Source of the DNA: an uncultured Chloroflexota bacterium
GTDB lineage: Bacteria > Chloroflexota > Anaerolineae > Anaerolineales > Anaerolineaceae
NCBI GenBank assembly: GCA_902774215.1
Contig: CACYHU010000032.1
Span: 1 to 50,101, forward strand
Direction of reading: 5' to 3'
Length of the DNA stretch: 50,101 bases
Shown here: in pieces, positions 8,578 to 17,007 of the stretch
Position numbering within the stretch: the first letter of the stretch is position 1
How the letters are laid out: each line of letters opens with the position of its first letter
Notes under the pieces: model-generated
Databases searched by the model: none
Told to the model about the DNA's origin: nothing
What the model saw: only the letters and a program-made list of their open reading frames with translations
Position numbers and translations under genes: made by a program

Positions 8578-10248
8578 TCAGATACTGTAAATATTGACGA
8601 ATGTCCAGGGAGCACGGTCGATGGTGGAGAAGAAGTTTTTCCGCACGATCTGCATGATATCTTTCTGCAGCTGTTCCTCTGTGCGGGTATGCATGTTCTT
8701 TGCGCAGTGTTCAATGACCTGCCGTTTGATCTGTTCTTCCGCCTGGACCAGGTCCTCTTCATTGGTCACGCCGGAAAAGACGAACTGCGGTTCCTTGATA
8801 AGACCGTTGGTCTTTTTGTCCAGCAGCAGTGTGACGATGACGATCCCGGATTCGGAAAGGTTTTCGCGCTGGCGCATCACATCCGCGGTAACTTCACCGA
8901 CGCCCTTACCGTCTACAAACACGTAGGAAGCCGGGACTTTATCACCAAGCTTCAGTTCGCCGTCTTTGAAGATCAGGGTCTGCCCGTCTTCAGTGACAAC
9001 GATATTGGACTCGGGAATACCGACACTTTTTGCGAGCTTCGCCTGAGCAATCAGGTGACGCGTTTCACCGTGCACCGGGATCAGGTATTTCGGGCGTACC
9101 AGGTTCATCAGCAGCTTCATTTCTTCCTGACAGGCATGCCCGGAGACGTGTACGGACAGTACAGAGTTGATGATGACATCAGCACCCAGCCGGTAAAGCT
9201 TATTGATGACCGCGGAAATATTTTCCTCGTTGCCGGGGATCGGGGATGAAGACAGAATGATAGTGTCTCCCTTTTTGATAGAGAAAGCGTTGTATTTCCC
9301 GCGGGAGAGCCGTCCGAGAATGGAGGATTCTTCTCCCTGGGAGCCGGTGCAGAGGATCAGCACCTCTTTATCCGGCAGACTCAGTGCCCGGTCCAGCGGG
9401 ATGAGGTCATCTTCCGGAATGTCGATATAACCCAGCTTTTGCGCCAGGTTGACGTTGTCCACCATGCTTGTCCCCACGATGCAGATTTTGCGTTTGTGGT
9501 GGTGGGCAATGGTTGAGACCTGCTGCAGCCGGGAGATCAGAGACGCAAAGCTCGATATGATAATGCGGCCTTTGGCTTCGGAAAATACCGCTTCAAAATT
9601 ACGGTTGATCTCCATTTCCGAAGGCGTATTACCGGGAAGCTCGGCGTTGGTGGAGTCGCTCAGCAGTGCCAGCACGCCGCGCTTTCCAAGCTCTGCGAGT
9701 TTTGCAAAATCGGAAGGCCAGTGATCGATGGGCGTCTGGTCAAATTTATAATCCCCGCTCATCACGATCAGCCCGGCAGGGGTTTCGATCGCCACACCGA
9801 CGCTGTCCGGAATGGAATGGGACATATGGATCAGTTCAATATGAAACGGACCGGCATCAAAGCAATCGCCGGCCTGTTTTACGTTGATCGTGGTTTTTGA
9901 AAGCCGCCCGCCTTTTGCAAGCTTGACCTCGGTCATGGCGGCCGTCAGCGGGGTGGCATAAATCGGAACATTTTCAATTGTGTCAAAAAGATAAGCAATG
10001 GCGCCGATATGGTCTTCGTGACCGTGAGTGAGGATCACTCCAGCGACCTGATCGCTTTTCCCGTTCAAAAACTGCATATCGGGGATGATGTAATCAACCC
10101 CGATCATGTTATTGTCCGGGAAAAGGATCCCGCAGTCGACAATCAGATATTTCCCCTGATATTCAAAAACCGTCATGTTGCGGCCTATTTCCCCCAGACC
10201 GCCCAACGGAATTATTTTTATTTTATTTTCATCGTTTTTATTACTCAT
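8578..10248 (-). CDS. rnj: Ribonuclease J
   Basis: A 556-residue RNase of the metallo-beta-lactamase/beta-CASP family, with both endonuclease and 5'-3' exonuclease activity in known members. The metal-binding signature HGHEDH is at 75-80, followed by GDYKFDQTP and the beta-CASP motifs (SDSTNAELPG, SSFASLISRLQQ, SVHVSGHACQEE, VHGETRHL). The C-terminal RNase J domain is present, so length is normal. Its start overlaps the end of the dnaJ-like gene by 8 bases, which points to translational coupling. The order dnaJ-like, rnj, small gene looks like a single transcript. Confidence 0.93.
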   Translation of the reverse strand: MSNKNDENKIKIIPLGGLGEIGRNMTVFEYQGKYLIVDCGILFPDNNMIGVDYIIPDMQFLNGKSDQVAGVILTHGHEDHIGAIAYLFDTIENVPIYATPLTAAMTEVKLAKGGRLSKTTINVKQAGDCFDAGPFHIELIHMSHSIPDSVGVAIETPAGLIVMSGDYKFDQTPIDHWPSDFAKLAELGKRGVLALLSDSTNAELPGNTPSEMEINRNFEAVFSEAKGRIIISSFASLISRLQQVSTIAHHHKRKICIVGTSMVDNVNLAQKLGYIDIPEDDLIPLDRALSLPDKEVLILCTGSQGEESSILGRLSRGKYNAFSIKKGDTIILSSSPIPGNEENISAVINKLYRLGADVIINSVLSVHVSGHACQEEMKLLMNLVRPKYLIPVHGETRHLIAQAKLAKSVGIPESNIVVTEDGQTLIFKDGELKLGDKVPASYVFVDGKGVGEVTADVMRQRENLSESGIVIVTLLLDKKTNGLIKEPQFVFSGVTNEEDLVQAEEQIKRQVIEHCAKNMHTRTEEQLQKDIMQIVRKNFFSTIDRAPWTFVNIYSI

Positions 10249-11215
10249 TATCTCTCAATTTTTTGAACAGCTCGGTTTGATGAGCGTTCAGATTGCGAGG
10301 TAAAGAAACGCGTATCCGTGCGAAGAGATCTCCGCGGGCTCCGTTCTGATTCAGTTTCGGCATTCCCTTGCCGGTCATACGGATAAGCTGATCCGGCTGT
10401 GTCCCGGCGGGAATTTTCAGCGCATAGTTTCCGTCTTTTGAATGAACCACGGCTTCTCCGCCCAGTACCGCTGTATAAAGATCTACTGGCACATCGACAT
10501 AAAGGTTGTCCTCGACCCGTTCAAAGGCGCCTTCCTTATCCGGTACATTGACGGTGATGATCAGGTCAACCATGATCCCGTTGGAATTGAAGGCCCTGGA
10601 AAGACGGATCTTCGTCCCATCCTTTACGCCCGCGGGAATGTTCGCTTCGATTTTCTGGTCTCCCATGCTGATCTGTCGTTTGCAGCCGTGGAAAGCTTCG
10701 TCCAGCGTGATTTGAGCGGTGATTTCCTGCGCTTTTGGCTGTGTGACATGTGTATCGTATTCCACTGTGCGTACACGGGAGCGCGGGCGGGTGTAGGTTC
10801 TGCGGGTCCCGGCAGAACCAAAGCCGTCCATACCGCCCATGCCGCCCATACCGCCGAAAATCTGGGAGAAGAAATCGGAAAATCCGCTGAAATCTCCCGA
10901 AGTTGTATAAGCAGTCCGGCCGCCGCCCGGAGTGCCGGAGAACCATTCACTCCAGTTATAGTTGGCTGCATTGCCGCCGTTCTGTTCCCATTGTTTGTAT
11001 GAGGAGCCCAGCTGATCATAGCGGGCACGCTTTTCTTTATCCTTTAATACTTCGTAAGCCTCGTTAATAGCTTTAAATTTTTCTTCCGCGTCTTTATTCC
11101 CCCGGTTGTGGTCCGGATGGTATTCTTTCGCGAGTTTTCTGTAAGCACTTTTAATTTCAGCTTCGGTCGCGTTCTTTGAGACACCCAATGTCTGATAGTA
11201 ATCCTGATATTCCAT
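10241..11215 (-). CDS. DnaJ-like co-chaperone, CbpA type (no zinc finger)
   Basis: A 324-residue type-B J protein. Residues 4-70 form the J domain with the HPD motif at 33-35 that stimulates DnaK ATPase activity. A Gly-rich stretch (IFGGMGGMGGMDGFG) follows, then two C-terminal substrate-binding domains (QITLDEAFHGCKRQISM..., IPAGVKDGTKIRLS, IPAGTQPDQLIRMTGKGMPKL). The CxxCxGxG zinc repeats of canonical DnaJ are absent, as in CbpA. It is the first gene of the operon with rnj. On the minus strand a TATAAT-like box lies about 40 bases ahead of the start. No dnaK or grpE is in the window. Confidence 0.9.
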   Translation of the reverse strand: MEYQDYYQTLGVSKNATEAEIKSAYRKLAKEYHPDHNRGNKDAEEKFKAINEAYEVLKDKEKRARYDQLGSSYKQWEQNGGNAANYNWSEWFSGTPGGGRTAYTTSGDFSGFSDFFSQIFGGMGGMGGMDGFGSAGTRRTYTRPRSRVRTVEYDTHVTQPKAQEITAQITLDEAFHGCKRQISMGDQKIEANIPAGVKDGTKIRLSRAFNSNGIMVDLIITVNVPDKEGAFERVEDNLYVDVPVDLYTAVLGGEAVVHSKDGNYALKIPAGTQPDQLIRMTGKGMPKLNQNGARGDLFARIRVSLPRNLNAHQTELFKKLRDNE

Positions 11216-11368
11216 ATTTTCCTTCTTTCCTGCACCAAAGCATACGAGATATTATAAGCAGTTTTCAGCTGACCTATTAATAATACATATAAATTATTAG
11301 AAATGCGTTGGAATTTTAAAATCAGTTATCAGTGAAAACCGGAAAATAAGGGCTTTCCTGAATTAATT

Positions 11369-12262
11369 TCAGGCCGAAGGAATATCTTCTGCAGGCGGGA
11401 CGAATTTGGTATGGATGAAGGCGTAACGGTTGCCGGTGACAAAACGTTCCACATAGTACACTTCATCTTCAGTAAGTTCACGGTTCCGGGCTTGTTTCAG
11501 GGCGGCTTTGCCTTCACTGAGTTCATCAATATTGCCGACGATTTCTCCTATTTCAACAATTCCCTTCATCTTTTTCATGAAATCCTTCTTTTTATAAGGA
11601 TCCTCATGAGAAGGAACAAACCATTCCGCGTCAAAAGTCTCCAGACGTTTGAGCAGGAGTTTCAACTCACTGAGGCGGATGGCTCCGCCGCCGGTGTAGA
11701 TATCTTCACGGTAACAGTCTCCCAGGAAGAGAACTTTATCGGAGGGAATAAAAGCGACTGTAGAATCTTCGCTGTGAGGACCGCCGACATGATGCAGCTC
11801 AATCGGAATATCTTCCAGACGGATGTTGATGCGGGTGTCAAAGGCGATATCTGTTGAAGTCACTTTAAATGAATGACGCATGGGAACTTCCCTGCGGATG
11901 CTTTCCGCAAAGGCAGGAATTTCCAGACCGGCTGCGACGCGGGAGTTTAATGCGCTGTCGGACCAGTCCCAGTGCTGCATGTTGATGAGGCGTTCATTTG
12001 TCAGTGTGTTTGCCAGTGATTTGGCCGGAGAGCTGCCCATACCAAAGACATGATCCCAATGCCAATGGGTCACCATGGAGAAGGATGGATCCGGCATTCC
12101 CTGTGCGCGGATATGGCCGTACATGTCGGAAATATGTTCAGGAGAGTTGCCGGTGTCGATAACCATACTCATCGGCCCGCTGCAAACATAGCCTAACGCA
12201 GGGCGATAGTGCTCTTCCTCTCTTGGCATATACCATACATGTTCAGATAACTTTACCAACAT
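11369..12262 (-). CDS. Metallo-beta-lactamase-fold hydrolase
   Basis: A 297-residue soluble protein. The start at 12262 is preferred to an ATG four codons upstream because GGAGA then serves as ribosome-binding site. The zinc motif is THWHWDH (HxHxDH), followed downstream by LHHVGGPHSEDS and FLGDCYREDIY, giving the His and Asp ligands of the MBL fold. The N-terminus (MLVKLSEHVWYMP) is typical of MBL proteins of unknown specificity. There is no signal peptide. The substrate cannot be told. A small stem-loop (CCTGAA/TTCAGG) overlaps the stop codon. The gene stands alone between the dnaJ operon and the pseudo-PBP gene. Confidence 0.8.
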   Translation of the reverse strand: MLVKLSEHVWYMPREEEHYRPALGYVCSGPMSMVIDTGNSPEHISDMYGHIRAQGMPDPSFSMVTHWHWDHVFGMGSSPAKSLANTLTNERLINMQHWDWSDSALNSRVAAGLEIPAFAESIRREVPMRHSFKVTSTDIAFDTRINIRLEDIPIELHHVGGPHSEDSTVAFIPSDKVLFLGDCYREDIYTGGGAIRLSELKLLLKRLETFDAEWFVPSHEDPYKKKDFMKKMKGIVEIGEIVGNIDELSEGKAALKQARNRELTEDEVYYVERFVTGNRYAFIHTKFVPPAEDIPSA

Positions 12263-12388
12263 ATTTATCTCCATGTATAAATTTTAGCTTATTCAATTTA
12301 AAAAATCAATTATTATCACAAATTTCTCGATTTATTCCTTTAAATCCAGATTTTGCGATCAATTTCGGAACCTGATTTTAGAGTTTTC

Positions 12389-12435
12389 AGGATATAGGAT
12401 ATGGGGGATAGTGATAGAGATTAGGGAACGTGGTG
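12389..12435. repeat. Degenerate 7-bp periodic array (heptads), locus 1
   Basis: Units such as AGGATAT, AGGATAT, GGGGGAT and AGTGATA follow one another in a 7-base register upstream of the MBL gene. The same periodicity is found at six other intergenic places in the window. The remaining part of the 12263-12520 gap is AT-rich and I see no gene in it. Confidence 0.5.
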
Positions 12436-12520
12436 CAGAGACGGCGACCGATTGTGATTTTTGGCAGGGGGTGGATTGAAAAGAACTGTTTTTTCAGATT
12501 GAATATTATTTTTACACAAA

Positions 12521-12618
12521 TATCAGAAACGGGGACGCAATACGGATGACAGGCTTTTTGTGCGGGCTTCGCCGCAGCAAAGTGCCTGTCACCGTGTGCT
12601 CCGTTCTGAATCGATATC
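12521..12618 (+). repeat. Hairpin repeat family 1, copy B, overlapping the PBP-like stop codon
   Basis: The core TACGGATGACAGGCTTTTTG...GCCTGTCACCGTGTGCTCCG is clear. The terminal inverted repeats are more worn than in copies A and D. Its right end runs 30 bases into the PBP-like gene on the other strand and supplies that protein's last codons (SERSTR and stop). Confidence 0.75.
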
Positions 12619-15132
12619 ACCGGTTATTTGAAAATATGTTTCAGCGGAGCGATAGATTTGATCGGGAAGCGTAAACGCGGTACGCAGGACATAAAGACCG
12701 GGCTCGCAGGAAGAGGGATCCAGGGAGCAGAGCATCCACTGTCCGTTTTCAAGCGGGCCGCCGCTGCAAACTTCTTCCCAGTGATCCGGATACATCCCGG
12801 AACCGAGACTGACCTGCATAGATTCAGCTTCGGCGGAGAATGAAAGCCGGACGACTATATCGATTTTCCCGCTGCCGGAGAAGCTCTGAAAAGCGGCGGG
12901 AGATTCAATGATTATGCCCGGGTCAGCCATCGATCCGTTTCGAATGGGATCATAGTCAGCGGGCATTTTTTCAATGCCGTCAGCAGCAGCCCATTCCGAG
13001 GCTTCATTCGGAAGGTTCAGGAAAATCTCATTGATGACCTTATCAGGATCAGTGAAGCGGGTCGCCAGCATACGGTTTTCCCGGTTTATCGGGAGTTCGA
13101 CAAAGTATTCATCAAATTCATAAGGTTCATTCCCTGCCAGAAAGACATCGGTCATGGTTTCCCTGCAGGCGGAGGTTGGCAGTTTACCGGAAGGCAGGCA
13201 GATCTTTACCTGCGAAATACCGACCGGAACATCCCATCCGGAAACTTTACGCCCCTCATGAGCCTTTTCCATTACCGACTGCCAGAGGATCTCAAGTGTA
13301 TCCAGAACCTTATCACCGTCAGCCACAAATGCAGAAGCTGTCTGCGGGTCGCCGACCCGCATTGCGCAGCTGATTTCGGTGGTGTATCCGCTGATCCAGC
13401 GTCCGGGATCCCCTTTGACCGTTCCGATTTTTGCAGCTGAAGGCCGGTCCGGGAGGCTGAGACTGCCGCTCTGACGGGAAAAAACATTATGAACCAGGTA
13501 GGCAAGATTATCCGCGATCAAAGCTTTCCGGATCTCTGTCCGGAAAAATTCTGAATCATCTTCTTCCGTTTCGACACGCAGAATACTGACAGGCTGCAGC
13601 GAACCGCCGGCAGTACTTCCTGTCTGCTCACCGAGACCGGCAAAGGGGATCAAAGAATACGCCAGCGCTTCGGCTGTGCAGCTTTCCCCAACGGTAAGCA
13701 GATCTGTTTCTGAAAAACTGCCGCTTCCGGACAGTCCCAAAAGAGCCGCGTTTCGCTGAACCGCTCCGCTGCCGAAGCGCTGCAAATGGGCGTTCAGGGC
13801 TCTTTGATGATCCGATGCCAGAGCCTCTCTCAGCTGTATCGGTCCCTGATACGGTTCTGATATTTCATTATCAGTTCCCTGCGGATAAAAGGTTTCAAGG
13901 TCCCATAATAATGTCGAAGGTGAACTGCCGCTGCTGAAGGCGGTGAGAGCGGCGATGTAATTCATGGAAGTTCCGACAGGATATGCCCGGAGCGCCGTTT
14001 CATAGAGACGGGAATTTCCTTCATCTTTTGCGGCTTCCAGCTCGGCAAGGATCTGCCCGGTATTCACTTCCAAAACGGCGATACTGACCGGTGCGGTGCG
14101 CAGCGCTTCGGCTGCTGTTTTAATTTTGTCGCCGGTATACAAAGAAGAGAGCGGACAGGCGGTGTCCTCTCCTTCGTTATCCTGTGATGTTACACAGCGC
14201 AGGTATGACTGAAGTGAAATATCTTCAGATGTGATAATTTTCAATCCGCCGTGTTCCACTTTTTCTCTGCCGTAATAATTTATGGCGGTGTTCAGCGCTT
14301 TGCGGGTTATGATGTCAGGTTCGGCAGCATTGGTGTATTGCGGCGGTTCGAAGATGATGAAATTGCTGCGGGCAAGTTCGTCAGCCTGTTCATCGCTGAA
14401 CAGCCCGGCAGTCCGAAGGTCGGCGAGCCGGCTGAGATAAAAATCACGCAAGGCACCTTTGGAGTCGATCGGATTGAGCATCGGGGCATTGATGATCGCG
14501 CTCATCAGCACACATTCAGCATCATTCAGCTCGTCAGCGGATTTATCCAGATACAAATGTGCCGCTGCGTCCAATCCGAAAGCCATCTGCCCGAACCATG
14601 CCTGATTGTAGTACCAGGTTTCGATCTTATCCTTTCCGAAGGTCTGCTGAACCTGATAGGCAAGCATCCTTGCGGTTAAATCAGGATGGCGGGACCCGGC
14701 AATATAATCCGCATATACATTGCGAACCATTTCTTCCGCCAGCGGATATTTTTCTCCCTGTTCGACAGCTGTTTCACGTGTGATCCGGGCCGCCTGAAGA
14801 AAAGTTTGAGGGAAACAGCCTTTTCCTTCTGTTTCGCACAGGCGGAGATCTTCAGATGAAAAATCCTCATAAGCAAGCGTAAAGAGCAACGTTTCTCCGT
14901 CCCGTGCGTAAAAACGGGTCGGCTCCGGTCTGCTCTTATAAAGCTGTTCGAAGCGTGTCAGGGAAGGAAGCGACTGCGTAAAAAAAGCATAGTAAAGGCC
15001 GGCAGCTGTCAGGAAAATGAGGAACGCACCCAGAAGCGTTAACCCGATCCCGCGCAGAAAAACGATCGGACGGGATTCCTTTTGGGCAGCCTTTCGATGT
15101 CTGTGTATGATAATGAAGCGTGAGGATCTCAT
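12589..15132 (-). CDS. Class A penicillin-binding protein homologue with lost catalytic motifs
   Basis: An 847-residue membrane-anchored protein with the layout of a bifunctional peptidoglycan synthase: one transmembrane segment (about 24-50), a GT51-like region (about 60-260), a transpeptidase-like region (about 345-600) and a C-terminal Ig-like extension. The usual active-site motifs are not there. The EDxxF motif of the glycosyltransferase reads ARITRETAVEQ near 115-125. The STITQQLARN region is PLAEEMVRN. The transpeptidase SxxK is replaced by TSMN at 388-391, SxN by SDH at 440-442, and KTGT by KIGT at 568-571. It is therefore probably a pseudoenzyme with a structural or regulatory role in wall synthesis. 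The start overlaps the rhomboid stop (ATGA). The last codons come from a repeat element. Confidence 0.8.
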   Translation of the reverse strand: MRSSRFIIIHRHRKAAQKESRPIVFLRGIGLTLLGAFLIFLTAAGLYYAFFTQSLPSLTRFEQLYKSRPEPTRFYARDGETLLFTLAYEDFSSEDLRLCETEGKGCFPQTFLQAARITRETAVEQGEKYPLAEEMVRNVYADYIAGSRHPDLTARMLAYQVQQTFGKDKIETWYYNQAWFGQMAFGLDAAAHLYLDKSADELNDAECVLMSAIINAPMLNPIDSKGALRDFYLSRLADLRTAGLFSDEQADELARSNFIIFEPPQYTNAAEPDIITRKALNTAINYYGREKVEHGGLKIITSEDISLQSYLRCVTSQDNEGEDTACPLSSLYTGDKIKTAAEALRTAPVSIAVLEVNTGQILAELEAAKDEGNSRLYETALRAYPVGTSMNYIAALTAFSSGSSPSTLLWDLETFYPQGTDNEISEPYQGPIQLREALASDHQRALNAHLQRFGSGAVQRNAALLGLSGSGSFSETDLLTVGESCTAEALAYSLIPFAGLGEQTGSTAGGSLQPVSILRVETEEDDSEFFRTEIRKALIADNLAYLVHNVFSRQSGSLSLPDRPSAAKIGTVKGDPGRWISGYTTEISCAMRVGDPQTASAFVADGDKVLDTLEILWQSVMEKAHEGRKVSGWDVPVGISQVKICLPSGKLPTSACRETMTDVFLAGNEPYEFDEYFVELPINRENRMLATRFTDPDKVINEIFLNLPNEASEWAAADGIEKMPADYDPIRNGSMADPGIIIESPAAFQSFSGSGKIDIVVRLSFSAEAESMQVSLGSGMYPDHWEEVCSGGPLENGQWMLCSLDPSSCEPGLYVLRTAFTLPDQIYRSAETYFQITGDIDSERSTR

Positions 15133-15914
15133 CTTCCCGCAAAGGCGAAAGCAAAAGCAGCAAAGAAAAGCGTAACGAGTGCAAAGGATATCTCCCGTCT
15201 GGAACGGGGAACCATATCGACCATTTTCGGCTTCTGTTCATCCGCATCAAAGACGAAAGCGATTTCCGGCCCGCACATCCATGACAGCAGCAGTCCGCCT
15301 GCCAGCCCGCCGAGATGTCCCCAATTGTCGATCCCGCCGCTCATTCCGATCATCAGATTTACTATCAGAACGAAAGCGATATTACGCAGTGCGGCCTTAT
15401 AATTCCTCAGAATGCGGCGGTTTTTATAAATAAACAGCGCCTGTGCCCCTATGAGACCGAAAAGAGCTGTCGAGGCACCGACAGAAAGTACACGGGGCGC
15501 AAAGACAAAGGAGAAAACGTTTCCGCTGAATCCGCAGATCAGGTACAGACGCAGAAAATCAAAATGCCCATAGTAGTTTTCCAGTGAAGGACCCAGCGTA
15601 AAGAGCGCATACATGTTGAAAAGAATATGCGTGATGGATGCATGCAGGAAAACAGGTGTGATGAGCCGCCAATATTGGTGGTAATAGATGATATAGCCGT
15701 TGTGTTTGGCTCCGAAATTCAGCGGAATATCGACACCCGACTGCCATTTTGTCAGTGTCTGTGCAAGGTAGACACAGGCTGTAAATCCGATCAGGATATA
15801 GGTCACGATCGGTTTTCCCTGGATCATTTGGAAGGCGATGCGCTGCTGGCGGGCTTTTTCTTCCGGATTCTGATCGTTCTGAATATTATTTTCCGAATTG
15901 TATTCTTCACTCAT
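15129..15914 (-). CDS. Rhomboid family intramembrane serine protease
   Basis: A 261-residue polytopic membrane protease. After a ~25-residue charged N-terminus the rhomboid core starts near residue 34. The nucleophile motif is GASTALFG with Ser148, where the common GxSG has Thr in place of the second Gly. The catalytic His200 lies in IDNWGHLGGLAGG. HASITHILFNMYALF (91-105) is the conserved L1/TM2 region. It cleaves membrane proteins within the bilayer; the target is unknown. It lies 14 bases after gmk and overlaps the pseudo-PBP start by 4 bases, so the PBP-like protein is a plausible functional partner. Confidence 0.88.
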   Translation of the reverse strand: MSEEYNSENNIQNDQNPEEKARQQRIAFQMIQGKPIVTYILIGFTACVYLAQTLTKWQSGVDIPLNFGAKHNGYIIYYHQYWRLITPVFLHASITHILFNMYALFTLGPSLENYYGHFDFLRLYLICGFSGNVFSFVFAPRVLSVGASTALFGLIGAQALFIYKNRRILRNYKAALRNIAFVLIVNLMIGMSGGIDNWGHLGGLAGGLLLSWMCGPEIAFVFDADEQKPKMVDMVPRSRREISFALVTLFFAAFAFAFAGR

Positions 15915-15928
15915 ATTTCTAAATTTAC

Positions 15929-16555
15929 TTATTCTGTATAAATGGCTCTGTTGCGGATGCGCATATGTTCCGCCCGCAGGATAGTGAGCAGATCCATGGC
16001 AGCATGATCGATGTCTTTGTTTATGAGAACATAATCGAAGCTGTCAATGTTCTTCAATTCCTCTTCCGCAGTCCTGATCCGCAGCTGCAGGGATTCTTCG
16101 CTGTCGGTGTTTCTTGCGCGCAGCCTGTTGATCCAGGCTTCTGCATCCGGAGGAATGACGAAGATGGATATCGCCTCCGGATAGACCTCTCTGACCTTGC
16201 GCATTCCCTGATAATCCAGCCGCAAAACAATATCTTTCCCCTGTTCAAGCGCTTTTTCGATCTCAAAACGGGGAACACCTTTCATATCATCATAGACGAC
16301 AGAGTGTTCCAGCATCTCGCCGTTTTTGATCATATCCAGAAATTTTTCTCTGGTGATGAAATGGTAATCCCGTCCATCGATCTCACCTTCCCTTTTTTTG
16401 CGGGTGTTGCAGGTGACAACAAAATGAAAATCAACGGTGGCTATTTCCTTCAGCCGGTTGATAACAGTGTCCTTGCCGGAACCGGATAACCCGGAGATGA
16501 TCAGGATCAGCGGTTTCGGGTCTTCAATGATATATCGGAATGCTTCAGTTTCCAT
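15929..16555 (-). CDS. gmk: Guanylate kinase
   Basis: A 208-residue cytoplasmic kinase converting GMP to GDP with ATP. The start at 16555 is chosen because AAGGGG, 8 bases ahead, serves as ribosome-binding site; an in-frame GTG at 16573 would place it inside the gene. The P-loop is GLSGSGKDT, unusual in having Asp-Thr after the Lys. The GMP-binding region is RKKREGEIDGRDYHFITREKF, and the LID/coupling region DIVLRLDYQGMRKVREVYPEAISIFVIPP follows. It leads the operon gmk, rhomboid, pseudo-PBP. Its promoter carries the same 19-bp motif as deoD. Confidence 0.92.
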   Translation of the reverse strand: METEAFRYIIEDPKPLILIISGLSGSGKDTVINRLKEIATVDFHFVVTCNTRKKREGEIDGRDYHFITREKFLDMIKNGEMLEHSVVYDDMKGVPRFEIEKALEQGKDIVLRLDYQGMRKVREVYPEAISIFVIPPDAEAWINRLRARNTDSEESLQLRIRTAEEELKNIDSFDYVLINKDIDHAAMDLLTILRAEHMRIRNRAIYTE

Positions 16556-16576
16556 GGTTTTAATCCCCTTCACTTG

Positions 16577-16608
16577 ATTATAATAGAGATTGGGAAAACT
16601 CTGCCCAA
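16577..16608 (-). promoter_or_regulatory. gmk promoter with the shared 19-bp near-palindrome
   Basis: On the minus strand TTGGGCAGAGTTTTCCCAA (16608-16590) is followed 7 bases later by TATAAT (16582-16577). The arrangement and sequence mirror those ahead of deoD. The site also lies about 45 bases upstream of the divergent fmdB start and could affect both genes. Confidence 0.55.
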
Positions 16609-16651
16609 TATCGATGAGCTTTGATGAAAATTACTGAGTGAGGAAGCGGAT

Positions 16652-16990
16652 ATGCCGGTTTATGAATATATTTGTGACAGCTGCGGAAAACCTTTCAGTT
16701 TATTTTTGAGCTATGCGGATTATGACATAGCCGAGGTGACTTGTCCGGATTGCGGGTCGGCGGAGATCCGACGGAAGATCCGCCCGATACGTGTTGCTGT
16801 TGGGGAAAAGGCCCGCCTGCAGCAGCTTAGTGAAGAGGCTGCCGGAAACGACAGTTCACAAATGCTTGGGAAAGTTATGCGTACGATCCAGCAGCAATCC
16901 GGCCGGGAGCTGCCTCCCGACACCAATGAAGCGCTCACCCGCCTTGAAAAAGGCGAATCTCCCGCGGAGATCGATAAGGATTATGACTGA
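16652..16990 (+). CDS. FmdB-type zinc-ribbon protein
   Basis: A 112-residue soluble protein whose first 40 residues are the FmdB/CxxC_CxxC_SSSS putative regulatory domain: MPVYEYICDSCG with C8 and C11, then VTCPDCGSAEI with C31 and C34, forming a zinc ribbon. The remaining 70 residues are polar and probably partly disordered, ending in KDYD. The family is widespread and has no settled function beyond a suggested role in regulation. It is divergent from gmk and converges with the SGNH gene, whose stop is 17 bases away. Confidence 0.85.
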   Translation: MPVYEYICDSCGKPFSLFLSYADYDIAEVTCPDCGSAEIRRKIRPIRVAVGEKARLQQLSEEAAGNDSSQMLGKVMRTIQQQSGRELPPDTNEALTRLEKGESPAEIDKDYD

Positions 16991-17007
16991 GGTCTGCTCC
17001 CGGATGT

